Assembly (NCBI GenBank): GCA_963833195.1
Contig: CAWHXF010000028.1
Coordinates: 1,488,001-1,552,000 of the forward strand
Reading direction: 5' to 3'
From: Granulosicoccus sp963833195
GTDB taxonomy: Bacteria; Pseudomonadota; Gammaproteobacteria; Granulosicoccales; Granulosicoccaceae
DNA length: 64,000 nucleotides
Positions 45,831 through 56,875 of the stretch are shown here, piece by piece; position 1 is the stretch's first letter; every line of letters starts with the position of its first letter. Under the pieces are notes generated by a model, which did not search any database, was not told the origin of the DNA, and saw only the letters and a program-made list of their open reading frames with translations. The position numbers and the translations under genes were made by a program.

Positions 45831-46496
45831 TCATTCGTTGGACCCTCGCGATGGCGTCGGCCCGAGCCGGATACGGTCCGCGACGACGGCAACGAGATCC
45901 GGCTCGTCGATGCTGCCGTCCACGGTCAGGGCCCGCAACCCGAGCTCGTCGGTGCGCTCGCGAAGCCGGTCGGTGAACAGTCGGTCACGCTCAGGCAGGT
46001 TGGCCAACGCGGCGTGCGGCCGCGTGGTCCTGTCCGCGATGTCCCACAGCGTACCGCGGCTCACGAATGCGCGACGGCGGAACTCGGGCGTGGGCAGGAG
46101 CCACAAGGCTCGGGAAGTGTCGACCAGCAGCGGCTTGACCGCGGAGGGCAGCAACCTGAACCCTTCGACGATCACGGTTTCGCGGGCGGGCAGATCGAGC
46201 AGGTCCTCGACGATCAGATCGAACCCCTCCCTCTCGAACCAAGGGAACGTGGCGAGCATGGTCCGGGGTGAGCGCTCGATCCACCGCTCGTCGCGGCTCA
46301 TCGCGACGAACGCGTGCAGCAACGGACAGTCGCTAGGCGTCGTGCGGCGCACGTGATCCGCCATGACGGCGTCGGTGGAGTAGAGCCGCACGTCGCGGGC
46401 GGCGGCAAGGTGCCGGGCAATCGTCGACTTGCCCGCACCGCTGCCGCCACCGATCCAGTGGACGCTTCGAAGCCGCCGGCGCAGGGCTGCGTTCAT
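45831..46496 (-). CDS. P-loop kinase-like protein
   Basis: A 221-residue cytoplasmic protein with a P-loop (WIGGGSGAGKSTIARHLA, about residues 13-30) and later DLIVEDLLDLPARETVIVEG, resembling the Walker-B region of small-molecule kinases such as shikimate, gluconate or uridine kinases. The substrate is not recognised. The ATG at 46496 (MNAALRRRL) is preferred over the upstream in-frame start at 46517. It is divergent from the hypothetical gene at 46644. Confidence 0.65.
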   Translation of the reverse strand: MNAALRRRLRSVHWIGGGSGAGKSTIARHLAAARDVRLYSTDAVMADHVRRTTPSDCPLLHAFVAMSRDERWIERSPRTMLATFPWFEREGFDLIVEDLLDLPARETVIVEGFRLLPSAVKPLLVDTSRALWLLPTPEFRRRAFVSRGTLWDIADRTTRPHAALANLPERDRLFTDRLRERTDELGLRALTVDGSIDEPDLVAVVADRIRLGPTPSRGSNE

Positions 46497-46643
46497 GTCG
46501 ATACGGCGCGGTCGCACGGCGCTTCCATGCTCTGCCCGTCACATTCCATCGACAATTCGACGCGCATCGCACCGGAATCGATCGTCGGCAAGGTCACGCC
46601 GAAGGCATCGAATGCGGGGGTCACCCAAGCACCTCACGATGCC

Positions 46644-47033
46644 ATGCCCCTGCACCTCGCCGACGAACACTGCCTGCGACCCCGCCTGCTCGGAGCGGCT
46701 GCCGGCACGCCCTGCCGAGTGGTCGGCCTGTTGCGACGCACGGGCGAGTCGGGCCCCCCGCGCCTCGTCGACGCCGTCGAGTTCGATGGCGAGCGCTGCC
46801 GCTACCGCACGCTCGGCGACGGCATCGACGCGGATCGGTGGCTGGACGAGCGAGCCGACGACGACTACCGCCCGTGCGCGCGCGCCGTCGTCGACCGGAT
46901 GATCCTCCTCGCGCGCTCCGGCGCGGCCGGACACGCTACCCACGTCACCGATGCCGTGATGGACGCGGATGGCCGCATCACTCTCACCCTCCTCGAGCAA
47001 ACCTGGCGTTCCGGCCGTCGCGTCGAGGCCTGA
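46644..47033 (+). CDS. Hypothetical protein
   Basis: A 129-residue protein with no recognised family. It reads MPLHLADEHCLRPRLLGA, then a basic stretch and VVGLLRRTGESGPPRLVDAV, AVVDRMILLARSGAAG, and a beta-rich end (TDAVMDADGRITLTLLEQTW). Codon use is strongly coding and the ATG is plausible, though an upstream in-frame extension to 46314 is possible. It converges with the isomerase gene, the stops being 5 bp apart. No predicted function. Confidence 0.5.
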   Translation: MPLHLADEHCLRPRLLGAAAGTPCRVVGLLRRTGESGPPRLVDAVEFDGERCRYRTLGDGIDADRWLDERADDDYRPCARAVVDRMILLARSGAAGHATHVTDAVMDADGRITLTLLEQTWRSGRRVEA

Positions 47034-47038
47034 AGGGG

Positions 47039-47665
47039 CTACCCCGCCCGCTCGATCGCGCGCTCCAGGAAGTCCAGCCGGTCCTGCCCCCAGAAGCGCT
47101 CCTCGCCGACGATCCACGTCGGCGATCCGAAGACGCCTTTGGCGTGCGCCTCGTTGGTCACCTCGCGTGCGCGCTCGATCATCGACCGCTCCTCGGCGCG
47201 CGCGAACAGCGCCTCGTCGTCCGCACCGAGCGCGCGCACCAGCTCCACGAGCGTCGCACGGTCCGCGATGTCGCGCTCGTCGCGCCAGCAGGCGGCGAGC
47301 ACGGCGTCGGCGAGCCGGCCAGCCAAGGATTGTCCGTCGGCGGCCTCGCGTTCGTCCAGCTCGCCGGCCGCGAGCACGAGCCGCACGGCCATGGCCTGGT
47401 CCGCGGGAAAGTGCGCGGGTTGCAGCACGATCGGTACCTCCAGGTGCTCCGACCAACGCGCCAGCTCCTCGAGCCGCCAGCTCTGGCGCGAGGGGTGGCG
47501 CTGCGCCGGCGGCGTGCCGCCCATCTCGGAGAACGTGCGTCCGACGTCGATGGGCAGCGTGCGGATGCGCGCGTTGGTGCGACGCCGCAACGCTTCGAGC
47601 CGCTCGCTCGCGAGGTAGCTCCACGGCGAGATCAAGAAGAGGTGGTGATGGACGGTGATGGGCAT
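47039..47665 (-). CDS. 2-hydroxychromene-2-carboxylate isomerase-like protein
   Basis: A 208-residue DsbA-fold isomerase (kappa-class GST relative). Features: HHHLFLISPWSYLASERLEAL near the start (the SPW-Y region replaces a redox CXXC) and EAHAKGVFGSPTWIVGEERF near the end, with WGQDRL. Such enzymes use glutathione in isomerising naphthalene-pathway intermediates, but many paralogues act elsewhere. No other aromatic-degradation genes are in the window, so the substrate is undecided. It is separated from the peptide-ABC operon by about 75 bp, and both are read leftward. Confidence 0.75.
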   Translation of the reverse strand: MPITVHHHLFLISPWSYLASERLEALRRRTNARIRTLPIDVGRTFSEMGGTPPAQRHPSRQSWRLEELARWSEHLEVPIVLQPAHFPADQAMAVRLVLAAGELDEREAADGQSLAGRLADAVLAACWRDERDIADRATLVELVRALGADDEALFARAEERSMIERAREVTNEAHAKGVFGSPTWIVGEERFWGQDRLDFLERAIERAG

Positions 47666-47740
47666 GGCGACGCGAGGCTCGGTCGGGGTGGACCGCCGAT
47701 CATGCCGCAGTCGTCACCCGTACCGACCGGACGCGAATGG

Positions 47741-49497
<1,757 letters not shown>

Positions 49498-49501
<4 letters not shown>

Positions 49502-50430
49502 GCTCGTCCCTTCACGTCGAACGCGTCGCGCAGCCCGTCGGCCACGAACAGGAACGACAGCAGCAGCGTCACGAGGAAGGCGGCCGGGAACCACAGCAAC
49601 CACGGCAGCACCTCGAACACGCCGGCGCCCTCGGCGATGAGGGTGCCCAGGGAGGTGAGCGGCTCCTGCACGCCGAAGCCGAGATAGGACAGGAAGCTTT
49701 CGGTGGCGACGATCTCGGGGACGGTGAGCGCCGCGTAGATGACGACGGGTCCGAGCAGGTTCGGCACGATGTGGCGGCGCACGATGGCGGCGGTGCCGAG
49801 CCCGGCGGCGCGTGCGGCCTCGATGAACTCGCGTTCGCGCAAGCTGAGCGTCTGGCCGCGCACGATCCTCGCCATGGTCAGCCATTCGAGCGCGCCGATG
49901 GCCGCGAACAGCAGGTACACGTTGCGCCCGAAGATGACCATCAGCAGGATGACGAACAGGATGTAGGGCAGCGCGTACATCACGTCCACGAAACGCATCA
50001 TGGCCTGGTCCGCACGCCCGCCGACGAAGCCCGCCACCGCGCCGTACAGCACGCCGATGCACACGGCCACGATCGTGGCCACCGCCGCCACGGCGAGCGA
50101 CACGCGCGTGCCCTGCAGGGTGCGCGCGAGCAGGTCCCGCCCGTTCTGGTCGGTGCCGAACCAGTGCCCGCTCTCGAGCGAAGGCGGGGCGCGGAATGCC
50201 GCCCAGTCGGGCGTCTCGTTGTCGTACGGGATGAAGGCCGGCCCGACGAACGCGGCGAGGATCACGAGCACGAGCGCCACCAGCGCCACCATGGCCGGGC
50301 CGTTCCGGCGGTAGCGCCGCCAGGCGTCGCGCCCGCGCGTGGAGGCCGGGCCCTCGAGCGGGTGCAGGTCCGGGTCGTCGACGAGCTCCGCGGCCGTCGC
50401 GACGTCGACCACCCCCTTCGGCGCGCTCAC
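49498..50430 (-). CDS. Peptide ABC transporter permease (OppC-like)
   Basis: A 310-residue membrane permease with an N-terminal cytoplasmic extension of about 40 residues (SAPKGVVDVATAAELVDD), then six or so transmembrane segments. The EAA loop, which contacts the ATPase, is REFIEAARAAGLGTAAIVRR (about residue 200). Starts at GTG overlapping the OppB stop, and ends overlapping the ATPase start, so the operon is tightly coupled. It pairs with the OppB-like permease to form the channel. Confidence 0.87.
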
Positions 50431-51347
50431 GTCCGCACCCGGGGGTCGAGCCACGCGTACACGAGGTCCACGATCAGGTTCAGCACGACGATCAGCACCA
50501 TGTAGAAGACCACGGTGCCGAGCACCATGCCGTAGTCGCGGTTCAGCGCCGCGTTGATGAAGTAGCGCCCGATGCCCGGCAGCCCGAAGATCGTCTCGAC
50601 GACGATGGAGCCCGTGAGCAGGAAGCCGGCCGCGGGACCGAGGTAGGACACGACGGGCGTGAGCGCGGGCTTGAGCGCGTGGCGCCCGATGACGGCCAGG
50701 CTGGTGAGCCCCTTGGCGCGCGCGGTGCGGATGAACGGCCCGTTCAGCACCTCCACCAGCGCGCCGCGCATGAGCCGCGAGATGCGCGCGACGTGCGGCA
50801 GCGCGAGCACGCTCACGGGCAGCACCAGGTGGGTGACCGCACCGCCGCCCCAGCCGCCGACGGGCAGCCAGTCGAGCTGCAGCCCGAAGACCAGTTGCAG
50901 GATGGGCGCGACGAGGAAGTTCGGCAGCACGAGACCCAGCAGGATGACGCCGCCGATGGCCCAGTCGGCCGCGCGGCCGCGATACAGCGCGCCGATGATG
51001 CCGATGGCCACGCCGATCACCGCGGCCAGCACGAACGCGAGGCCGCCGATGATCAGCGTGTACGGCAGCCCGACGGCGATCTGCTCCGCGACATCGAAGT
51101 CCTGCGTGACGAAGGACGGACCCAGATCGCCACGCAACACGCCACCGAGGTAGTTCCAGTACTGCACGAGCAGCGGATCGTCGAGGCCGTAGTGCGCGGC
51201 CAGGTTCGCCCGGACGGCGGGCGGCAGCACGCGTTCGCCGTCGAACGGCCCGCCGGGCGCCAGCCGCAACACGAAGAAGCAGGCCGTGATCGCGATCCAC
51301 AGGACCGGGATCGTGGTCAGCAGGCGCCGCAGCGCGTAGCGGAGCAC
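50427..51347 (-). CDS. Peptide ABC transporter permease (OppB-like)
   Basis: A 306-residue permease starting at GTG (VLRYALRRLLTTIPVLWI), with N-terminal helix and periplasmic loop (FVLRLAPGGPFDGERVLP) typical of OppB/DppB. The EAA loop is FIRTARAKGLTSLAVIGRH (about residue 200). Six transmembrane helices are evident. It is 25 bp downstream of the solute-binding gene and forms the channel with OppC. The longer open frame to 51434 lacks family similarity and is ignored. Confidence 0.87.
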   Translation of the reverse strand: MLRYALRRLLTTIPVLWIAITACFFVLRLAPGGPFDGERVLPPAVRANLAAHYGLDDPLLVQYWNYLGGVLRGDLGPSFVTQDFDVAEQIAVGLPYTLIIGGLAFVLAAVIGVAIGIIGALYRGRAADWAIGGVILLGLVLPNFLVAPILQLVFGLQLDWLPVGGWGGGAVTHLVLPVSVLALPHVARISRLMRGALVEVLNGPFIRTARAKGLTSLAVIGRHALKPALTPVVSYLGPAAGFLLTGSIVVETIFGLPGIGRYFINAALNRDYGMVLGTVVFYMVLIVVLNLIVDLVYAWLDPRVRT

Positions 51348-51372
51348 GCGCGCGTCCCGCGACCGGCGGGCG

Positions 51373-52956
51373 CTACTCCGCCATCGACAACCAGCGCGTG
51401 CGGTGCTTGTCGAACGCGTTGTCCACGAAGCCACTGACCTTCGGCGACACGAGGTTCTCGGACAGGTAGTAGTAGATGGGCACCGCCGCGGTGTCGTCGA
51501 GCGCGACGCGCTCGGCCTCGTGCATCAGCCGCTCGCGCTCCTCGGGGTCCTGCGTCGCGTCGGCCTCGCGCATCAGCGCGTCGTACGCGGGGTTCGAGTA
51601 GCGGCCGTAGTTGTTGTCCACGCCGCTGCGCAGCAGGTCCAGGAAGTTGGCGGCATCGTTGTAGTCGGCCAGCCAGCCCGCGCGACCGATCTCGAACTCG
51701 CCGCGGCGCAGGTCGTCGTAGTGCACCTTGGTCTCGGTGTTGTAGAGCTCCACCTCGACGCCGAGCGGCTTCCACATCGAGGCGATGGCCACGGCGATGC
51801 GCTTGTGGTTCTCGTTGGTGTTGTAGCGCAGGGTGAGCTGCAGCGGGTTGTCGGGACCGTGGCCGGCCTCCTCGAGCAGCGCCTTCGCCTGTTCCACCTT
51901 CTCGCCGTAGGGCAGCTCCTTCCAGTCGAACTCCGCCGGGGTGTCGTAGTTCGCCATGCCGGGCGGTACCCAGGAGTAGGCGGGCAGCTCGCCGGTGCCG
52001 AGCACCTGCGGGCCGATGACCTCGCGGTTGATACCCATCGCCAGCGCCTGGCGCACCTTCGGGTCGTCGAAGGGCGGCTTCGTCTGGTTGACGACGTAGT
52101 AGTACAGCCCCGCGAACGGCGTGACCCGCAGTTGCCCGGGCAGGTTCTCCTGCATCCACGCGTACTGATCCTTCGGGATGTCGGTGAGGATGTCGAATTC
52201 GCCCGCGCGGTAGCGCTTGAGCGCGGCCGACTGGTCCTCCAGCACGAAGAACTTCACGCCCTCGATGGAGACGTTCTCGGCGTCGTGGAACGCCTCGTTC
52301 TTCTCGGTCAACACGTGCGAGCCCGGCACCCACTCGACGGGCACGTAGGGGCCGTTCGTGACGATGTTCTCCATGCGGACCCAGTCGTCGCCGTGCTCCT
52401 CGACGACGTGGTCCGGCAGCGGGTAGGCGGTGTAGTGCGTGAGCGCGCCGAGGAAGTACGGCGTCGGGTTCTCGAGGGTGATCTCCAGGGTACGCTCGTC
52501 GATCGCCCTGACACCGAGCTGGTCGAAGTCCGTGATCTCTCCGGTGTTGATGGCCTCCGCGTTCTTTATGGGGTACTGCAGGTAGGCGTAGTCGGCCGCC
52601 GTGGCGGGGTCCATCAGGCGCTGGAAGGCGAACACGAAGTCCTGCGCGGTGACGGGCTCGCCGTCGCTCCAGGTGATGCCGTCGCGCAGCGTGAAGGTGT
52701 AGGTCAGCTCGTCGTCGGAGATCTCCCAGCTCTCGGCCTGGCCCGGGATGGGCTCGGCGGCGGCGTCCTCTGTCAGCAGGCCCTCGAAGATGTCGCCGGC
52801 GATGCGATCCTCCCAGTCGCCCGAGAGCTTCTGCGGGTCGAGCGAGGACGGGTCGGCGCCGTTGTGCAGGTTCAGCACGGCGGCACGGGCGGCGGGGGCC
52901 GCCAGGGCCACGGCGGCACACAGCACCAGGGCGGTGCGAAGGGAGCGATGGATCAT
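51373..52956 (-). CDS. Peptide-binding protein (OppA-like)
   Basis: Periplasmic solute-binding protein of 527 residues. It has a Sec signal (MIHRSLRTALVLCAAVALAA) and the SBP-5 fold: LNLHNGADPSSLDPQKLSGD, GITWSDGEPVTAQDFVFAFQ, and a C-terminal YNDAANFLDLL segment with YGRYSNPAYDALM. Close to OppA-type oligopeptide-binding proteins. It is first of the leftward operon. About 360 bp separates its start from that of the rightward DppA-like gene; a small open frame lies in between (53047-53220). Confidence 0.88.
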   Translation of the reverse strand: MIHRSLRTALVLCAAVALAAPAARAAVLNLHNGADPSSLDPQKLSGDWEDRIAGDIFEGLLTEDAAAEPIPGQAESWEISDDELTYTFTLRDGITWSDGEPVTAQDFVFAFQRLMDPATAADYAYLQYPIKNAEAINTGEITDFDQLGVRAIDERTLEITLENPTPYFLGALTHYTAYPLPDHVVEEHGDDWVRMENIVTNGPYVPVEWVPGSHVLTEKNEAFHDAENVSIEGVKFFVLEDQSAALKRYRAGEFDILTDIPKDQYAWMQENLPGQLRVTPFAGLYYYVVNQTKPPFDDPKVRQALAMGINREVIGPQVLGTGELPAYSWVPPGMANYDTPAEFDWKELPYGEKVEQAKALLEEAGHGPDNPLQLTLRYNTNENHKRIAVAIASMWKPLGVEVELYNTETKVHYDDLRRGEFEIGRAGWLADYNDAANFLDLLRSGVDNNYGRYSNPAYDALMREADATQDPEERERLMHEAERVALDDTAAVPIYYYLSENLVSPKVSGFVDNAFDKHRTRWLSMAE

Positions 52957-53046
52957 CGGACGCGGCCGTTTCGGGAGGATGTCGGGCCGACAATACGAAA
53001 GTCGTGGCGGTCGGTGTCGAAAAGACGCGTGGCGTACCCGGATCGT

Positions 53047-53220
53047 TCAGACGCCGTCAGCGAGCCGTCGCACCTCGCTCCCGAACGCCTCGAGCCGAAG
53101 CGGCTCGTGCGCCCCGACCCACTCGTCCGCCAGCCGGATCTTCAGCGCCGGATCGATGATGTAGTTGCCGCGCGAGACGCGCTTGAAGGGCTTCGTGTCG
53201 CAGGGCGCGTCGCGGAACAT
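53047..53220 (-). CDS. Small hypothetical open frame
   Basis: A 57-residue frame (MFRDAPCDTKPFKRVSRG then NYIIDPALKIRLADEWVG) with almost complete G/C at third positions, as in real genes here. It starts with ATG, has no recognised family, and is upstream of and in line with the OppA gene. It could be a true small gene, the remainder of a larger one, or a chance frame. No ribosome-binding site is convincing. Confidence 0.4.
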   Translation of the reverse strand: MFRDAPCDTKPFKRVSRGNYIIDPALKIRLADEWVGAHEPLRLEAFGSEVRRLADGV

Positions 53221-53315
53221 CCGCCGCGCACGATGAACCGATTTGGGCGCGACGCTTGTCCGTCCGCCGGCGCACTGGCACCCTGCTCCGATCGCCGCAA
53301 CCCCGAACCACGATC

Positions 53316-54869
53316 ATGACCGCACGCCACGCACTGACCCCGCTCGCCGCCGCGCTCCTGCTGGCCGCCGGCGGCGTTTCCGCCGAGACCCTGCGCTGGG
53401 CCGCCTCCGGCGACTCGCTCACCCTGGACCCGCACGCGCAGAACGAGGGGCCGACGCACACGCTGTCCCATCAGATGTACGAGGGACTGCTGCAGCGCGA
53501 CATGGCGGGCGAGATCATCCCCGCGCTCGCCACGAGCTGGGAGGTGACCGATGACCCGAGCGTCTGGCGCTTCGACCTGCGCCAGGGCGTCACCTTCCAC
53601 GAGGGGCAGGACTTCACGGCCGACGATGTCGTGTTCTCGCTCGAGCGCGCGATGAAGCCGACATCGGCGATGAAGGAGCTGCTCACCGCCGTGCAGGAAG
53701 TCAGGAAGGTCGACGACCACACCGTCGAGATCGTGACCGACGGGCCCGCTCCGCTGCTGCCCGCGAACCTCACGAACCTCTTCATGATGGACGAGGGCTG
53801 GACCACCGAGAACGGCGCGGCCGAGCCGCAGGACTTCGCGGCCGGCGGCGACAGCTTCGCGGCGCAGAACGTGAACGGCACGGGCGCCTACACGCTCCAA
53901 TCCCGCGCGGTCGACGAGCGCACGGTGCTGCAGGCCTTCGAGAACTACTGGGGCATCGGGGAGTTCCCGCTCGAGGTCACCGAGATCGTCTACACGCCCA
54001 TCCAGTCGGCCGCCACCCGCGTCGCCGCGCTGCTGTCGAACGAGGTGGACCTGATCCAGGACGTGCCGGTGCAGGACATCGGGCGCGTGTCCGCGCAGGA
54101 CGGGCTGAAAGTCGAGACCGCGCCGCAGAACCGCACCATCTTCTTCGGCATGGACCAGTCCGGCGACGGCCCGTTCTCGAAGGCCGAGGTGCGCGAGGCG
54201 ATGAACCTCGCCATCGACCGGAACGCCATCCAGCGCGTGGTCATGCGCGGCCAGTCCGATCCGACCGGCGTCATCATGCCGCCGTTCGTGAACGGCTGGA
54301 CCGAGGCGCTCGCGGCGCTGCCCGAGGGCGACCCCGAGACGGCGAAGCGGATGATCGCGGACGCGGGCTTCCCCGACGGCTTCAGCGTGCAGCTGGACTG
54401 CCCGAACGATCGCTACGTCAACGACGAGGCCATCTGCCAGGCCGCGGTCGGCATGTTCGCGCGCGCCGGCGTCACGGTGAACCTCGACGCCAAGCCCAAG
54501 GCCCAGCACTTCCCGCTGATCGAGAACAGCGAGACGACGTTCTACATGCTCGGCTGGGGCGTGCCGACGTTCGACTCCGAGTACGTCTTCAACTTCCTGG
54601 TACACAGCCCGACCGACGAGCGCGGCTCGTGGAACGCCACGGGCTACTCGGACGCCGAGACCGATGCGAAGATCCAGAGCCTGTCGTCCGAGACCGACAT
54701 GGACGCGCGCGACGCGACCATCGCCGAGATCTGGAACACCGTGCAGGAGCAGACGCTCTACCTGCCCATCCACAACCAGGTGCTGAACTGGGGCATGCGG
54801 GGCGATATCGACTTCGAGGTGCAGCCCGAGGACCAGCCGCACTTCAAGTTCCTGAGCTTCTCCAGCTGA
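53316..54869 (+). CDS. Peptide-binding protein (DppA-like)
   Basis: Second periplasmic SBP-5 protein, 517 residues, with Sec signal (MTARHALTPLAAALLLAAGG, cleavage near VSAETLRW). Family segments: SLTLDPHAQNEGPTHTLSHQ, VTFHEGQDFTADDVVFSLE, and a C-terminal LYLPIHNQVLNWGM. Sequence is not close to the OppA-like protein next door, so the two operons probably take up different peptides or related solutes. The ATG at 53316 is chosen over 53256 because the signal begins there. First gene of a rightward five-gene operon. Confidence 0.87.
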   Translation: MTARHALTPLAAALLLAAGGVSAETLRWAASGDSLTLDPHAQNEGPTHTLSHQMYEGLLQRDMAGEIIPALATSWEVTDDPSVWRFDLRQGVTFHEGQDFTADDVVFSLERAMKPTSAMKELLTAVQEVRKVDDHTVEIVTDGPAPLLPANLTNLFMMDEGWTTENGAAEPQDFAAGGDSFAAQNVNGTGAYTLQSRAVDERTVLQAFENYWGIGEFPLEVTEIVYTPIQSAATRVAALLSNEVDLIQDVPVQDIGRVSAQDGLKVETAPQNRTIFFGMDQSGDGPFSKAEVREAMNLAIDRNAIQRVVMRGQSDPTGVIMPPFVNGWTEALAALPEGDPETAKRMIADAGFPDGFSVQLDCPNDRYVNDEAICQAAVGMFARAGVTVNLDAKPKAQHFPLIENSETTFYMLGWGVPTFDSEYVFNFLVHSPTDERGSWNATGYSDAETDAKIQSLSSETDMDARDATIAEIWNTVQEQTLYLPIHNQVLNWGMRGDIDFEVQPEDQPHFKFLSFSS

Positions 54870-54892
54870 TCTGAGAACGGCGCGCCGCACCC

Positions 54893-55876
54893 GTGTTCGC
54901 CTACACCGTGCGGCGCGCCCTGCAGGGCGCGCTCGTGCTGTTCGTGGTCGCGTTCATCGCGTTCACGATGTTCCGCTTCATCGGGGATCCGCTGCAGAGC
55001 CTGCTGGGCCAGGAGGCGACGCAGCTCGACCGCGACGCGCTGCGCGAGCGCCTCGGCCTGAACGATCCCGTGCCGGTGCAGTTCGTGCGCTTCGTCGGCA
55101 ACGCGCTGCGGGGCGACTTCGGCACGTCCTACCGGAACGGCGTGCCGGTCTCCGAGATGATTGCCCAGCGGCTGCCCGCGACGCTGGAGCTCGCGCTCGT
55201 GTCGGCGATCTTCGCCTCGGTCGCGGGCATCGTGCTCGGCGTGTACACCGCCATCCGGCGCGACGGCTGGCTCGCCAACACCATCATGTCGGCCTCCTTG
55301 ATCGGCGTGTCCCTGCCCACCTTCCTGATCGGGGTGCTCCTGATCTGGGTGTTCGCGGTCGAGCTCGGCTGGCTGCCCTCGTTCGGCCGCGGCGCGACGG
55401 GGAATCTCCTCGGGTGGGACTCCTCGCTCGTCACGGTCTCGGGACTGAAGTCCCTGGTGCTGCCGGCCATCACGCTCGGGCTGTACCAGATGACGCTCGT
55501 GATGCGGCTCGTGCGCGCCGAGATGCTCGAGGTGCTGCGCACGGACTACATCCGCTTCGCGCGCGCGCGCGGGCTCTCCGATCGGGCCGTGAACTTCGGT
55601 CACGCGCTCAAGAACACGCTGGTGCCGGTCATCACCATCATCGGGCTGCAGATCGGCCAGATCACCGCGTTCGCGATCGTGACCGAGACCGTCTTCCAGT
55701 GGCCCGGCGTGGGACTGCTGTTCATCAACGCCGTGCAGTTCGTGGACATTCCCATCATGGCCGCCTACCTGCTGCTGGTCGGCGCGCTGTTCGTGGCGAT
55801 CAACCTCGTCGTCGACGTGCTGTACGCCGTGGTCGACCCGCGCCTGCGCGTCGAGCGCCGGACGTCGGGGGCATGA
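54893..55876 (+). CDS. Peptide ABC transporter permease (DppB-like)
   Basis: A 327-residue membrane permease from GTG at 54893. N-terminal helix (ALQGALVLFVVAFIAFTMFR), periplasmic loop with RERLGLNDPVPVQFVRFV, and EAA loop YIRFARARGLSDRAVNFGHA (about residue 230) match DppB. Six transmembrane segments. It is 23 bp after the binding-protein gene and overlaps the next permease by ATGA. Confidence 0.88.
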   Translation: MFAYTVRRALQGALVLFVVAFIAFTMFRFIGDPLQSLLGQEATQLDRDALRERLGLNDPVPVQFVRFVGNALRGDFGTSYRNGVPVSEMIAQRLPATLELALVSAIFASVAGIVLGVYTAIRRDGWLANTIMSASLIGVSLPTFLIGVLLIWVFAVELGWLPSFGRGATGNLLGWDSSLVTVSGLKSLVLPAITLGLYQMTLVMRLVRAEMLEVLRTDYIRFARARGLSDRAVNFGHALKNTLVPVITIIGLQIGQITAFAIVTETVFQWPGVGLLFINAVQFVDIPIMAAYLLLVGALFVAINLVVDVLYAVVDPRLRVERRTSGA

Positions 55877-56874
55877 GCATGCGCACCGAAGATGCGGCGG
55901 ACGATCTCTCCTCGCGGCCCTCGACGGGGCTCGCCACCGGGGCGTCCACGGCGCGCCCACCCGGCCGATTGCGGCGCGCGCTGGACTCCGACGTCGCGTA
56001 CTCGTTCCGCCGCTCGCCCGTCACCATCGTCGCGACGGTGGTGTTCCTGACTCTCGTGCTGGCGGCCCTCGCCGCGCCGCTCGTGGCGCCCTACCAGCCG
56101 TTCGATCCCGCCTCGCTGAACCTCATGGACGGCTTCACCCCGCCGATGGGCGAAGGCCTCGGCTCGGGCAACGTGTACTGGCTCGGCACCGATGATCAGG
56201 GGCGCGACGTGTTCTCCACGATCCTCTACGGCATGCGGCTGTCGCTTCTGATCGGGCTGTCGGCGGTACTCTTCGCCGCCGTGCTGGGCGTGACCCTCGG
56301 GCTCGTGGCGGGCTACCTCGGCGGCTGGGTGGACGCGCTCATCATGCGCATCGCCGACATCCAGCTCACCTTCCCCTCCATCCTGGTGGCGCTGCTGATC
56401 TTCGGCGTGGCGCGCGGCCTGCTGCCGCCCGAATCGCGCGACCAGATGGCCGTGTGGGTACTGATCCTGTCCATCGGGCTGTCCGAATGGGTGCAGTTCG
56501 CGCGCACCGTGCGCGGCTCGGCCATGGTCGAATCGAGGAAGGACTACGTGCAGGCCGCGAAGCTGATCGGCCGGCGTCCGACGGCGATCCTCTTCGGCCA
56601 CCTGCTGCCGAACGTCATGGGACCGGTGCTCGTCATAGGCACCATCTACCTCGCGCTCGCGATCATCACCGAAGCCACGCTGTCGTTCCTGGGCGTCGGT
56701 GCGCCGCCGACGCGCCCCTCGCTCGGCACGCTGATCCGCATCGGGCAGGACTACCTCTTCTCCGGGGAGTGGTGGATCCTGCTGTTCCCCGCGCTCACGC
56801 TGCTGGCGCTGGCGCTCTCCGTGAATCTCGTCGGCGACTGGCTGCGCGACGTGCTCAATCCGAAGCTGCGCTAG
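55873..56874 (+). CDS. Peptide ABC transporter permease (DppC-like)
   Basis: A 333-residue permease with a hydrophilic N-terminal extension (about 45 residues) followed by six transmembrane segments; EAA loop DYVQAAKLIGRRPTAILFG (about residue 235). Segments WLGTDDQGRDVFSTILYGMR and ATLSFLGVG are typical of DppC/OppC. Start ATG 55873 (MSMRTEDAADD) overlaps DppB by 4 bp. It forms the translocation channel with DppB. Confidence 0.88.
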   Translation: MSMRTEDAADDLSSRPSTGLATGASTARPPGRLRRALDSDVAYSFRRSPVTIVATVVFLTLVLAALAAPLVAPYQPFDPASLNLMDGFTPPMGEGLGSGNVYWLGTDDQGRDVFSTILYGMRLSLLIGLSAVLFAAVLGVTLGLVAGYLGGWVDALIMRIADIQLTFPSILVALLIFGVARGLLPPESRDQMAVWVLILSIGLSEWVQFARTVRGSAMVESRKDYVQAAKLIGRRPTAILFGHLLPNVMGPVLVIGTIYLALAIITEATLSFLGVGAPPTRPSLGTLIRIGQDYLFSGEWWILLFPALTLLALALSVNLVGDWLRDVLNPKLR

Positions 56875-56875
56875 C

